Assembly (NCBI RefSeq): GCF_007859865.1
Contig: NZ_SJPI01000001.1
Coordinates: 3,099,406 to 3,163,405, forward strand
Direction of reading: 5' to 3'
DNA from: Rubripirellula amarantea
GTDB taxonomy: Bacteria; Planctomycetota; Planctomycetia; Pirellulales; Pirellulaceae
Length of the DNA stretch: 64,000 nucleotides
Both the position numbers and the translations under genes were made by a program. Shown one piece after another: positions 23,200 to 32,735 of the stretch (position 1 is the stretch's first letter; every line of letters begins with the position of its first letter). The notes below the pieces were generated by a model, which had not been told where the DNA came from, did no database searches, and saw only the letters and a list, made by a program, of their open reading frames with translations.

Positions 23200-26028
23200 A
23201 TGAAAACTGACGAACTTCGCGAAAAGTACCTTGCCTTCTTTGAATCAAAGGGCTGCACCCGGTGCCCCAGCGACGTCCTGGTACCCGCCTGGGACCACTC
23301 TGTTCTCTTCACGCCGGCTGGCATGAATCAGTTCAAGGATCACTTTCTGGGCAAAGTGAAGCTCGACTTTACCTCGGCGACGACCTGCCAAAAATGTCTC
23401 CGCACCGGCGACATCGACAATGTTGGACGGACAGCGTTCCACCACACGTTCTTCGAAATGTTGGGCAACTTCAGCTTTGGCGACTACTTCAAGGAAGAAG
23501 CGATCCACTGGGCTTGGGAGTTCCTGACTGACAAAAAATGGCTAGGCATCCCTGGGGACCGCCTGAGTGTGACCGTCTACAAGGATGACGATGAGGCGCA
23601 TTCGATTTGGCACGAAAAGATCAAGCTGCCCGAATCTCGCATCAACCGCATGGACGAGGACGAGAACTTTTGGCCCGCGTCGGCACCTAGCGAAGGCCCC
23701 GACGGTGTCTGTGGTCCGTGCAGTGAAATTTATTACCACCTGGAAGATGGCAGTGATGTCGAGATTTGGAATCTCGTGTTCACTCAGTTCAATCGAACCG
23801 GGAACCCGCCGGACAATTTGTTGCCGTTGCCAAGCAAGAATATCGACACCGGCATGGGGCTTGAACGCACCGCGAGCGTCTTGCAAGGTGTTCCCACGAA
23901 CTTTCACATCGATAGCTTGTTCCCGATCGTCGAAGCGGCCGCGGATGTTTGTGGGGTGAAGTACGTTTACGACAGTGACAATGGTCGGCGACTACGCCGG
24001 ATCACCGATCATGCTCGCGCGAGTGCCTTTACGATTCACGAGAATGTGTACCCGGGTGCCAAGGATGCTCGTTATGTGATTCGACGATTGATTCGTCGTG
24101 CGGTCTTGGACGGATATCAAATGAAGCTTCGCGAGCCATTCCTTTACAAGCTTGTGGAAGCGGTCGCTAATGCTTCAAAGGCTGCCTACCCAGAGCTTTC
24201 GCAAACTACGACTCGAGTTGCCGAGGCGATTGAGGCCGAAGAAAAGGCGTTCTTCGATACGATCGATGGCGGCATGAAGCGAATCGAAAAACTGTTCACT
24301 CATATGAAGAGCGAATCGCAGGCGATGGTGCCCGGTGACGACGCAGCGGACCTGCAAAAAACCTATGGCGTGCCACCTGAATTAGTCCAAACGCTTGCGG
24401 CCGAGCAAAACTTTACGTTTGACTGGGAAGGCTATCGCAAATCGATGGACCAGCACAGCATCGACAGCGGTGCCGGTCAAGTTGCGTTATTCCAAACCGG
24501 TCCCCTCGAAACGTTGAAGGAATCTCTTCGCGAAACGCCTTTCATCGGCTATGAACACACGTCCGCCAAAGCCATCGTCAAGGGCATCATCACGGGCGAT
24601 GATGACAAGGATGACGACGGGCAATTGCTTTCCCATCTTGATCGCCCCAGTGATAACCCGATGCGAATCGTGCTCGATCACTCTCCCTTTTACGGTGAAT
24701 CGGGTGGCCAAGTTGGCGATTGTGGCGTGATTGAAAACGATGACTTTACCTTCGAAGTTCGCGACACCCAACGACATGCCTCGTTGATCGTTCATCACGG
24801 CAGGCTCGTCCGCGGTGCGATCCACGAGGGTGATCAATGCGAAGCCAAGGTTGACGTCGAAAATCGAACGGCGTTAGCCCGTGCTCACTCGGCCACGCAC
24901 ATTCTGCATCATGCACTGCACCATCACGTTGGTCGTCATGCTGAACAACAGGGGTCCAAGGTCGAAGCTGACCGGCTGCGTTTCGACTTTACGAATCCAA
25001 AGGCCATTCCAGACGATATTTTGGCCAAAATTGAAACCGACGTTCTTGCCAAGGTGTCAGACGCCGAGCCGATTCGATGGGACACCGTGTCACTTGCCGA
25101 GGCTCGCGAAGCCGGCGCGATGATGTTGTTCGGCGAAAAATACCCGGACCCATGTCGAATGGTATCGATGGGTACTTTTAGTCGCGAGCTTTGTGGTGGC
25201 ACGCACTTGACCAACACCTCGCAAGTCCAGGCGTTCGAAGTCGTCGTTGAAGAATCGGTTTCCACTGGAACACGCCGGATCGAAGCCCTCACGGGTGCCC
25301 GAGCCGAAGAACACCGTGCTCAGACTCGCGAACTATTGTCGCTGGTTGCTTCCAAACTTGGTTGTCAGCCCGGCCAAGCACTTGATGCACTCGTTGCATT
25401 GACGGACGACGTGAAAACGTTGAAGAAGGAACTGTCATCCGGAAAGGCTGGCAAGCATTCCGATACGTTCCAATTCAAGGGCGGCAAATCAACGACTGAC
25501 ACCAACGACTATCAAGCCGTTCGCACTGCCGTGCGAGCGATCACCCGCCGATTGAATGTTTCCATTGGCGACGTGGGCGATCGCATTGATGCCTTGTTGG
25601 CTGATCGCGAAAAGCTAGTCGGTGAATTGAAAACCGCCAGCGAAGGTGACAAGGTTTCGATTGATGATTTGATCGCAAGTGGTGAAACGGTCGACGGTAC
25701 TTTGGTGGTCGTGACTGAAGTCTCTGGTGGCAATCCCAACCTGATGCGTGGATGGATTGATCAAATTCGCAAGAAGTCCAACGGTGATTCAGCGGTGCTT
25801 CTGGCATCTGTCGCCGATGGCAAGGTAGTGCTTGTTGGTGGTTTAAGCCACTCGCTGGTCGAACGAGGCTTGAAGGCGGGGGAATGGGTTGGTGCTGCAG
25901 CGAAAGCGGTTGGCGGCGGTGGCGGAGGTCGTCCCGACATGGCTCAAGCCGGCGGCAAAGATCCGGCGAAACTTCCAGCGGCCCTCGAAGAAGCGATGGC
26001 GTCGATGAAGGCGAAGTTGACCGCGTAA
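23200..26028 (+). CDS. alaS: Alanyl-tRNA synthetase
   Basis: AlaRS charges tRNA-Ala and edits mischarged Ser/Gly. The aminoacylation domain starts MKTDELREKYLAFFESKGC and includes FTPAGMNQFKDHFLG and FHHTFFEMLGNFSFGDYFK. The editing domain has the HSATH motif at about residue 564 and CGGTH at about 664, together forming the zinc site. The C-terminal domain ends with the GGGGGGRPDMAQAGGKDP stretch typical of C-Ala. The length of 942 residues is longer than usual, with acidic inserted stretches such as GDDDKDDDGQ. The open frame extends 729 nt upstream, antisense to the PafA/Dop-like gene, but that part has no synthetase sequence. Divergent from that gene across about 270 nt. Confidence 0.97.
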   Translation: MKTDELREKYLAFFESKGCTRCPSDVLVPAWDHSVLFTPAGMNQFKDHFLGKVKLDFTSATTCQKCLRTGDIDNVGRTAFHHTFFEMLGNFSFGDYFKEEAIHWAWEFLTDKKWLGIPGDRLSVTVYKDDDEAHSIWHEKIKLPESRINRMDEDENFWPASAPSEGPDGVCGPCSEIYYHLEDGSDVEIWNLVFTQFNRTGNPPDNLLPLPSKNIDTGMGLERTASVLQGVPTNFHIDSLFPIVEAAADVCGVKYVYDSDNGRRLRRITDHARASAFTIHENVYPGAKDARYVIRRLIRRAVLDGYQMKLREPFLYKLVEAVANASKAAYPELSQTTTRVAEAIEAEEKAFFDTIDGGMKRIEKLFTHMKSESQAMVPGDDAADLQKTYGVPPELVQTLAAEQNFTFDWEGYRKSMDQHSIDSGAGQVALFQTGPLETLKESLRETPFIGYEHTSAKAIVKGIITGDDDKDDDGQLLSHLDRPSDNPMRIVLDHSPFYGESGGQVGDCGVIENDDFTFEVRDTQRHASLIVHHGRLVRGAIHEGDQCEAKVDVENRTALARAHSATHILHHALHHHVGRHAEQQGSKVEADRLRFDFTNPKAIPDDILAKIETDVLAKVSDAEPIRWDTVSLAEAREAGAMMLFGEKYPDPCRMVSMGTFSRELCGGTHLTNTSQVQAFEVVVEESVSTGTRRIEALTGARAEEHRAQTRELLSLVASKLGCQPGQALDALVALTDDVKTLKKELSSGKAGKHSDTFQFKGGKSTTDTNDYQAVRTAVRAITRRLNVSIGDVGDRIDALLADREKLVGELKTASEGDKVSIDDLIASGETVDGTLVVVTEVSGGNPNLMRGWIDQIRKKSNGDSAVLLASVADGKVVLVGGLSHSLVERGLKAGEWVGAAAKAVGGGGGGRPDMAQAGGKDPAKLPAALEEAMASMKAKLTA

Positions 26029-26173
26029 GTGAACCGGCAAGTCGCCGCGGCGAGGCGTGGAATCGCTGCGGCGAATGTCGAAGGATTAGCGCGAAGCCTA
26101 AATCAACACTCGGCGCTTTATAGACGCGAACCTGTAAGATCGACGCGGCCCCAAGAACCGGGCGTGTCGATAG

Positions 26174-27397
26174 CTACGTTGTGTACTCGGAGTTGAAGTT
26201 TACGTAGTCGTTCGTTAGATCGCTCGCCCAGTATTTCGCCGATGCACCCGTTTTGCCGACGGCTAATTCGATCAGGACTTCCGATGAAGCCTTCATTGCC
26301 TGACTAAGAGCTTTGGCATCGAACGGCAACGGGGTTCCGTTCTCGTAGATCAACGTGCCACAGATCTTTAGCGATGTTTGTTTGGGATTGATCGTTGGGC
26401 CCGCGTACCCCGCAGCGGAAACGATGCGTCCCCAGTTCGGGTCGCCGCCGGTGATCGCACACTTGACCAAGGGGCTCGCTGCAATCGTTTTTGCGATCAG
26501 AGTCGCGTCGGTGTCGCTGGCGGCGCCAGAAACTTCGATCGCTAGCACGTGAGTACAGCCTTCGCCATCGGCAACCAGCAGTTTGGCTAAGCGGATGCAG
26601 ACATCATTTAACGTTTGCTGGAAGGTTGAAAGGTCGTCGCCGGAAAGTGATTCGCCCTCTCCGCTAGAGATCAGCAATAGCGTGTCATTGGTGCTCGTGT
26701 GTCCGTCAACGCTGACGCGATTAAAGCTCTCGTCGGCTGCCATCTTCAACGCAAACTGACAAGTGTTTTCGTCCAACGGTGCGTCGGTGATCACGACGCT
26801 AAGCATTGTCGCCATGTTAGGCGAAATCATTCCTGCGCCTTTGGCCATCGCGGCGATCTTGTAGGTGTTCTTGCCGATCGTAACGTTACCCCATTGGACT
26901 TTTCGGAAAGCGTCGGTGGTCATGATCGCGGTCGCGGCGGCACTGAATGCTTCGGCTCCCGCGGCAAGTTTTCCGTACGCATCGACCGTCCCGGCGGCGA
27001 CTTTTTCCATCGGAAGTTGGTGGCCAATTACCCCGGTACTCATCACAAGCACGTCGTCGGCGCGACATCCGACATGATCGGCGACGATTTGTGTCATTCG
27101 CGCGGCATCCTGATCCCCTTGATCGCCGGTGCACGCGTTGGCATTGCCGCTATTGATAACCACGCCGCGAAAACTGCTGGTGGGTGTTCGGCTGCGGCAT
27201 AGGACGACCGGCGCGGCGACAATTTGATTGGTGGTGTAGACGCCCGCAGCAACGGCAGGTCGGTCCGTAACGATCAGTGAAACGTCGGGTTTGCCGCTTG
27301 CTTTGATTCCTGCTTTGACGCCTGCAAAGCGAAAGCCCTGCGGCAGAACGTCGTCAGCGAGGTCGGAAGTTTCAGGAGCATTGGTATTTGCGGTCAT
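26174..27397 (-). CDS. argJ: Glutamate N-acetyltransferase / amino-acid acetyltransferase
   Basis: ArgJ recycles the acetyl group between N-acetylornithine and glutamate in arginine synthesis. It is a 407-residue precursor that cleaves itself into two chains. The cleavage motif is seen as GAGMISPNMATML, with the expected cut between A196 and T197. Other marks: NSGNANACTGDQG, MSTGVIGHQLPM (oxyanion-hole region with TGVIG) and DPNWGRIVSAAGYAG. It stands as a single gene, convergent with alaS and divergent from an ABC ATPase gene whose upstream frame overlaps it. Confidence 0.95.
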   Translation of the reverse strand: MTANTNAPETSDLADDVLPQGFRFAGVKAGIKASGKPDVSLIVTDRPAVAAGVYTTNQIVAAPVVLCRSRTPTSSFRGVVINSGNANACTGDQGDQDAARMTQIVADHVGCRADDVLVMSTGVIGHQLPMEKVAAGTVDAYGKLAAGAEAFSAAATAIMTTDAFRKVQWGNVTIGKNTYKIAAMAKGAGMISPNMATMLSVVITDAPLDENTCQFALKMAADESFNRVSVDGHTSTNDTLLLISSGEGESLSGDDLSTFQQTLNDVCIRLAKLLVADGEGCTHVLAIEVSGAASDTDATLIAKTIAASPLVKCAITGGDPNWGRIVSAAGYAGPTINPKQTSLKICGTLIYENGTPLPFDAKALSQAMKASSEVLIELAVGKTGASAKYWASDLTNDYVNFNSEYTT

Positions 27398-27398
27398 A

Positions 27399-28523
27399 AT
27401 GGGGAGACCTGTTCAAGCGAAAAAGTGTCTACTGGGCATCGAATTGACGTTGCCGAATAATGGAACAACCCGGCGAGCGTACGAAAAGCCCGCCAAGACC
27501 ACTTCAGCAAGAGAATCGCGTTTGAATCGTCTGCCAGAATCCGAAACTCTGCCCCCACGTCCTACGGAATCGGTATCGACAGATGCGTCTGCATCGATCG
27601 TGGTCACGACCGGTTTGACGAAGCGATACGGTGATTTCGAAGCATTATCGAAATGCAGCGTTCAGGTCACTCGTGGCGAAATATTCGGGTTGCTGGGGCC
27701 TAATGGTGCCGGCAAGACCACGCTGATTCGGTTGTTGTTGGGGTATCTACAGCCAACCGAAGGCGAGATTTCAGTCGATGGATTTGATCCTCGAGTGGAC
27801 GGGGTATCGCTGCGAGAGCGTGTGGCTTACTTGCCTGGTGACGCTCGCTTGCCCCGGCATATGCGAGGACGCAGCGTTTTGAAGTTCTTTTCCGAAATGC
27901 ATCCTCACGGCAGCCTCGAGCGGAGCTTGGCGGTCGCCGAAACGTTGGAACTCAACATTGCTACTCGTGTCGCTTTCATGTCGACCGGGATGCGCCAGAA
28001 GCTTGCGCTTGCAGTTGTCTTTGGCGTTCATACTCCCTTGTTGATATTGGACGAGCCAACGGCAAACTTGGATCCCACCGTTCGTGCTGCCGTGCTAGAT
28101 TTGGCGATGGAGGCGCGGGACCAAGGGCGGACGGTGATGTTTTCGTCGCACGTGCTAAGCGAAATCGAAGAAACTTGCGACCGAGTAGTGTTTCTTCGCA
28201 AAGGGCACCTCGCTCACCAATTAACGATGGATGACTTGTTTCAACGCCATCGAATTACAGCGGATTGGCCGGCAAACCCGCTGCAAGTTCCTGAGGCATT
28301 GGCCGGGCTTGTCAAACTTTCGGTTCGCGAACGTCGGGGCGGCAAGACGCTTTGCATCGACACCCAAGGCGATTTAGCTCCGCTGCTTTCATGGGTCGAT
28401 TCGCTATCGCTAAACCACGTTCGTATTGAACCGTTGGGATTGCGAGCGGTCTATGACAGCGTGCACCTGGGAACGAAGTTCGATGCGACGACAACATCCG
28501 GCACCAGTGAGGTGGCGATTTGA
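27399..28523 (+). CDS. ABC transporter ATP-binding protein (ABC-2 type)
   Basis: The ATPase subunit of a probable ABC-2 exporter, paired with the permease encoded directly downstream (4-nt overlap). Marks: LTKRYGDFEAL start of the domain, Walker A GPNGAGKTT, a STGMRQKLALA signature (degenerate LSGGQ), Walker B LLILDEPTANLDP and SSHVLSE H-loop. The start is uncertain. The ATG at 27399 lies one base from the argJ start codon on the other strand, leaving no room for separate promoters; a TTG at 27522 also precedes the ABC domain, which begins near 27600. The N-terminal 65 residues have no recognised domain. Confidence 0.85.
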   Translation: MGRPVQAKKCLLGIELTLPNNGTTRRAYEKPAKTTSARESRLNRLPESETLPPRPTESVSTDASASIVVTTGLTKRYGDFEALSKCSVQVTRGEIFGLLGPNGAGKTTLIRLLLGYLQPTEGEISVDGFDPRVDGVSLRERVAYLPGDARLPRHMRGRSVLKFFSEMHPHGSLERSLAVAETLELNIATRVAFMSTGMRQKLALAVVFGVHTPLLILDEPTANLDPTVRAAVLDLAMEARDQGRTVMFSSHVLSEIEETCDRVVFLRKGHLAHQLTMDDLFQRHRITADWPANPLQVPEALAGLVKLSVRERRGGKTLCIDTQGDLAPLLSWVDSLSLNHVRIEPLGLRAVYDSVHLGTKFDATTTSGTSEVAI

Positions 28524-29485
28524 TCAATCGAATCTTGATTCGTAAGTACATCGGCCAATCTCTGCTGCTGTTTCTGTCCTGCGGTGTGGCGCTGTTTGCG
28601 TTCGCGTGGGTCCGAGTTTGGGTGGTGAGCTTCCTGGATATGGGGCAATTCCAAACGATCCTCGAACAGTTTCGCGAATTCGAAAAGTTCGCGCCGATCA
28701 AATTTGATGCTTTGTTTACCTACGGCGGCCGAGTGGGCATGACGTACGACGAACCCATCGTGATTTTATGCACCGTGATCTGGTGCATTTCCCGAGGCAG
28801 CGATGTCGTTAGTGGTGAATTAGGACGCGGCACGATGGAAATGATTCTGTCACAACCCATCACCCGGCGGACGTTGTTGCTTTCTCACGCCACGGTTTCC
28901 ATTGCTGGACTGGCAATGCTATGCCTGTTGGTCTGGGCGGGCATTTGGGTGGGGGTCAACGCGACAAGCGTCGAAGAGTCTTTGCCGGCACCTACCTTCC
29001 GGGTGCCGATCGTCAACATTGATATTCCGCTGACCGTGAATGAGCCGCAGACTCAAACTGTCTTGCTGGCCGAACGAGTGGACGTTCGCACCTACGCTGC
29101 GTCGACGTTCCATCTGTTTTCGTTTGGGTTCTTCTTGCTGGGTTTGGCGACAATGTTATCGTCGCTTGATCGCTATCGTTGGCGAACGGTCGGCCTTGTC
29201 GTTGGGTTTTATGTACTGCAGGCCGTGATGTTTGGGTTGGGCAAAGCCGCACCCGCACTAGAATGGCTTTTGTCGCTCACCTTTTTCAGTTGTTACAAAC
29301 CACAAAAGGTGACATTGCTTGCGTCGGATGAGGGCTTGGCGGCACCTTGGAGCTTGACCGAGCCGTTGTCGGAATGTGTGTCACCACCCTTGGTTTATCC
29401 GTTGATCCTGATCGGACTGGGGTTGGCGTTTTACATTGCTGCGGCTCAGATTTTCACCAAACGGGACCTGCCAGCACCACTGTAA
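28520..29485 (+). CDS. ABC-2 family transporter permease
   Basis: A 321-residue integral membrane protein with about six hydrophobic helices. These include one near residues 12-34, a helix after SRGSDVVSGELGRGTMEMILSQ-type sequence (the typical ABC-2 segment between helices 2 and 3), and others near residues 118-140, 196-215, 222-245 and 295-315. The SGELGRGTMEMILSQPI motif is characteristic of ABC-2 permeases related to NosY/CcmB-like exporters. TTG start overlapping the ATPase stop by 4 nt. Substrate not predictable. Confidence 0.85.
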   Translation: MINRILIRKYIGQSLLLFLSCGVALFAFAWVRVWVVSFLDMGQFQTILEQFREFEKFAPIKFDALFTYGGRVGMTYDEPIVILCTVIWCISRGSDVVSGELGRGTMEMILSQPITRRTLLLSHATVSIAGLAMLCLLVWAGIWVGVNATSVEESLPAPTFRVPIVNIDIPLTVNEPQTQTVLLAERVDVRTYAASTFHLFSFGFFLLGLATMLSSLDRYRWRTVGLVVGFYVLQAVMFGLGKAAPALEWLLSLTFFSCYKPQKVTLLASDEGLAAPWSLTEPLSECVSPPLVYPLILIGLGLAFYIAAAQIFTKRDLPAPL

Positions 29486-29607
29486 AGCGGGATTTCGCTG
29501 TCTAAACCGAAGTTCCGTCGGGACGGTAAAATAGATAGGATACAGGCTCCCTGCTGGTCCTTACTTACCTTGTTTGCTAGCAACCATTACCGCTGTGAGC
29601 CTGATCT

Positions 29608-31605
29608 GTGGCGAAAACGAATAATACGGCTGATCCCTTGGATTCTGAATCAAAGACGCTCACTCCCGCCCAAACTCGCGCTGAGTCGTTCCGAATTGCC
29701 GCAGGTCGCGAAACGATCGAGGCGTTTGTGGTCGCGTTCATCTTAGCGCTTTTGTTTCGAGCATTCTTGGCAGAGGCGTTTGTCATCCCCACTGGGTCGA
29801 TGGCGCCTACTTTGATGGGGGCTCACAAAGACATTTTCTGTGACCGTTGTGGATACAACTTTCGCGTCGGGGCGAGTCGTGAACGAGCCGACGGAAATTC
29901 GGTCGTTGTTGTCGGTGGGATATGTGCGAATTGCCGACACGTCAACTCCATGGACTTGGCGAGCAATTCCGATCACGCGACTTTCAACGGTGACCGCATC
30001 TTGGTCAATAAGTTCAGCTATGTGTTGGGCGATCCTGAACGCTGGGACGTGATTGTTTTCAAGTTTCCGGGAAATCCGAAACAAAACTACATCAAGCGAT
30101 TGGTAGGCTTGCCCAACGAGACGTTAACGATTCTGCATGGTGATGTTTATGCTCGCGAAACAGGCACCGACGACCGTCCTGAAATTTTGCGGAAGCCGCC
30201 GAGCACGCTATTGGCAATGAGTCATCTCGTTTACGACACCGACTATCAGTCCGAGATGTTGATTAACGCGGACTACCCCAGTCGCTGGCAATCTTGGACT
30301 GAAAACGCTACGGAACCTCCGACGGATTCGTGGAAGGTCAATCAAAGCGTCGATGGTGTTCTCGCTACGGTGACCGCAAGTGACGAACCAAAGTGGCTGC
30401 GTTATTTCCATCACTTCCCCGACGATGAACAATGGGCTGATGCCGCGGCGGGCGTTTCGCTGGCCGATGCTAATCCCTACCAAACGCGGGCGATTACTGA
30501 CTTCTACACTTACGATTCCTACATTCAAGCTCCGTTCTCGTATGTCTTTGCGAACGCGGGATCCGGTGGGGCTCAAGGTAGTGGCTATTTTTCGGGTCTG
30601 TCCTTCAATCCTCGTTATCAAAGCGGCGAGGGCCCCGAACAATTCGGCGGTGCGACGACATGGGGAGGCATGGATTCGGGAGACCAGCAACTCGGACGCG
30701 ATGGCATGCATTGGGTTGGTGACCTGATCGCGGGATTGGACATTGAAACCACCTCGGATGCCAAAGAACTTGTGCTCGAATTGGTGGAAGCAGGGGTTCG
30801 CCATCAGTGTCGGTTTGATTTGACATCGGGATCGGCATCGCTTTCGATCATTGATTTCGAAGGCAATCCGCAGCGATTTGACACTGCAGAGGAAAGCGAT
30901 AAGGCGAACGCTTCACCCACCGCAATGACGTCAGTCCAAGCGGGCTCGCGGCATCATATTCGCTTTAGCAATTGCGATGACCAGATTTTGCTTTGGGTGG
31001 ATGAAAAGGTTGTAACCTTCGACGCACCGACAACTTTTCAAGCTGGATCCTTTCGTAAAATTTCCGACGATCGTCCTCGCATAACGTTAGCTCACCCACT
31101 TGATGCTTCGCCCGTTGGGATTGCCGTTCGCGGTGGTTCGTCAACCATTCGGCACCTTCAGGTGCTGCGGGACAAGTATTACATCTCGACCGAAAGTAGT
31201 CGTTTCGGCGGCATTTTTGACTACGACCGCAATCAACTCTCGCAATTGACCGGACGTGGAATGAGCCAGCGTCAGATTCAAGATGTGCTTGCTGACCCGA
31301 CTCAGTGGGACAGCTTTGCGGGATGGCAAACCCGCCGCGAAGTTTCGTTTGAGCTGCAAGCAGATCAGTTTTTTCCAATGGGTGACAACAGCCCCGAAAG
31401 TCTCGATGCAAGATGTTGGGCAGGCACAAAGGCTCAAACACCGATGCCTCGCGACGTCAATCGAGACGCCTGGAAGTGGGGCGATGTTTCTTATGTACCA
31501 AGAGACTTGTTAGTCGGGCGTGCCGTGGTGGTGTTTTGGCCGCACTCTTGGAATTCGCCTGTACCATTTACTCCTAATTTCAAACGCATGAAATTGATCC
31601 GATAA
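29608..31605 (+). CDS. lepB: Type I signal peptidase with zinc-ribbon-like and large C-terminal insertions
   Basis: This enzyme removes Sec/Tat signal peptides outside the cytoplasmic membrane. A single N-terminal anchor (about residues 38-58) is followed by catalytic Ser64 in IPTGSMAPT and the general base Lys163 in NYIKRLVGLPNE. The GDNSPESLDAR box starts at about residue 592. Two insertions are unusual: a four-Cys ribbon (C78, C81, C106, C109) right after the Ser box, and about 400 residues between the Lys and GDNS boxes. The second resembles a beta-sandwich or sugar-binding-like region, but I cannot name it. Ordinary signal peptidases have 180-350 residues. GTG start. LptB-like gene follows after 43 nt. 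Confidence 0.9.
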   Translation: MAKTNNTADPLDSESKTLTPAQTRAESFRIAAGRETIEAFVVAFILALLFRAFLAEAFVIPTGSMAPTLMGAHKDIFCDRCGYNFRVGASRERADGNSVVVVGGICANCRHVNSMDLASNSDHATFNGDRILVNKFSYVLGDPERWDVIVFKFPGNPKQNYIKRLVGLPNETLTILHGDVYARETGTDDRPEILRKPPSTLLAMSHLVYDTDYQSEMLINADYPSRWQSWTENATEPPTDSWKVNQSVDGVLATVTASDEPKWLRYFHHFPDDEQWADAAAGVSLADANPYQTRAITDFYTYDSYIQAPFSYVFANAGSGGAQGSGYFSGLSFNPRYQSGEGPEQFGGATTWGGMDSGDQQLGRDGMHWVGDLIAGLDIETTSDAKELVLELVEAGVRHQCRFDLTSGSASLSIIDFEGNPQRFDTAEESDKANASPTAMTSVQAGSRHHIRFSNCDDQILLWVDEKVVTFDAPTTFQAGSFRKISDDRPRITLAHPLDASPVGIAVRGGSSTIRHLQVLRDKYYISTESSRFGGIFDYDRNQLSQLTGRGMSQRQIQDVLADPTQWDSFAGWQTRREVSFELQADQFFPMGDNSPESLDARCWAGTKAQTPMPRDVNRDAWKWGDVSYVPRDLLVGRAVVVFWPHSWNSPVPFTPNFKRMKLIR

Positions 31606-31648
31606 CGGGATCAATCCATTTGAGTCGGACTCTGGAAAGGAATCCAAT

Positions 31649-32515
31649 ATGTTCCCGTTCGTTAAGACTAGCGATGCCGACGACGTGCTCGATGACACGC
31701 CGCCTTATGTGCTTGAAGCCATTGATTTGCAAAAGACTTACGGTCGTCGTCGCGTCGTCGACGGTGTTTCATTGAACGTCGGGCAGGCCGAGATTGTAGG
31801 ATTGCTTGGTCCCAACGGTGCGGGCAAGTCAACCAGCTTTCGCATGATTTGCGGCATGGTCGAACCAGACCGTGGACGCGTTTATTTGGACGGGCGCGAC
31901 GTCACGACTTGGCCGATGTTCTTGCGCGCTCGCGACGGACAAATGGGTTATCTGCCGCAAGAGCCAAGTGTGTTCAAGAAGCTAACGGTGGAACAAAACA
32001 TCTCGGCGTTATTGGAATTGTTGGGCATGGACCGCGCCGCTCGCAAAGAACGCACTGATGAATTGCTCGAAGAGTTCAACATCACGCACATCCGCAAGAG
32101 CAAGGCAGGCGGGTTGTCGGGCGGCGAGCGGCGTCGTTTGGAAATCGCGCGTTGCTTGGTATCGAATCCCAAAATTGTGATGCTCGACGAACCGTTCGCG
32201 GGCATCGACCCCGTAACGGTGCAGTCGATTCAGGAAGTGATTTTGCAACTGCGTGAATCAGGCATCAGCGTGTTGATCACCGATCATGCGGCCCGCGAAA
32301 TTCTGGGCACCGTGGATCGCTGTTACGTGATCTATCAAGGGCAAGTCTTGATTGATGGCACGCCAGAGGAAGTCAAGCAGCATCCTAAGGTGCAGCAGGA
32401 ATACCTGGGCAACCTCGATGGCGTGGACGTCAATAGTTCAACCAAAGCTCACGGAGTTCCCTCGCCCCATTTTCGTGGAGCTAGAAAGCCGACCCGCAGC
32501 GTCACTGACGTTTGA
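31649..32515 (+). CDS. lptB: LptB-like ABC ATPase (lipopolysaccharide export)
   Basis: The ATPase that powers extraction of lipopolysaccharide by LptFG and its passage to LptC/A/D. Marks: Walker A GPNGAGKST, GYLPQEPSVFKKLTVEQNI (the characteristic LptB Q-loop region), LSGGERRRLEIAR and LDEPFAGIDPVTV, then ITDHAAREIL. The catalytic domain of about 240 residues is flanked by short extensions, including a Ser/Thr/Arg-rich tail after residue 255. No lptA, lptC or lptFG gene is seen nearby. The ATG is supported by GGAAAGG at 31634-31640. YhbG/LptB family membership is clear; the export substrate in planctomycetes is inferred. Confidence 0.88.
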   Translation: MFPFVKTSDADDVLDDTPPYVLEAIDLQKTYGRRRVVDGVSLNVGQAEIVGLLGPNGAGKSTSFRMICGMVEPDRGRVYLDGRDVTTWPMFLRARDGQMGYLPQEPSVFKKLTVEQNISALLELLGMDRAARKERTDELLEEFNITHIRKSKAGGLSGGERRRLEIARCLVSNPKIVMLDEPFAGIDPVTVQSIQEVILQLRESGISVLITDHAAREILGTVDRCYVIYQGQVLIDGTPEEVKQHPKVQQEYLGNLDGVDVNSSTKAHGVPSPHFRGARKPTRSVTDV

Positions 32516-32551
32516 TACCCCTCGGACGTTCACGTGCCAGAGATGTGTGCG

Positions 32552-32621
32552 AATGATCTGATGCGAATCGTGGTACGCAAATCAGGGTACGCAAATCGTG
32601 GTACGCAAACTGTCGTATGCG
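32552..32621 (+). repeat. 14-nt degenerate tandem repeat, 5 copies
   Basis: Units of 14 nt start at 32552, 32566, 32580, 32594 and 32608; units 2 and 4 are identical (aatcgtggtacgca). They lie 37 nt after the lptB-like gene. Confidence 0.8.
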
Positions 32622-32693
32622 TAGGTGAAGTCATTCGAAGCCACTGGGGTTTGGACCGGGACTGTTGATCGAGAGTCCCAAATCCGTTGCCAG

Positions 32694-32735
32694 CAATTGC
32701 GTGCCTTCTATTGCATGTCTGCTATTGCATGTCTG
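32694..32735 (+). repeat. 14-nt tandem repeat, 3 copies, overlapping a stop codon
   Basis: Units at 32694, 32708 and 32722; the last two are identical (ctattgcatgtctg). The third unit contains the stop codon and last codons of the M14 carboxypeptidase gene on the minus strand. Confidence 0.75.

Noticed and set aside
26042-26053. Perfect palindrome tcgccgcggcga after alaS
   Set aside because: Without a loop or T tract it is not a convincing terminator, and short GC palindromes are expected by chance.
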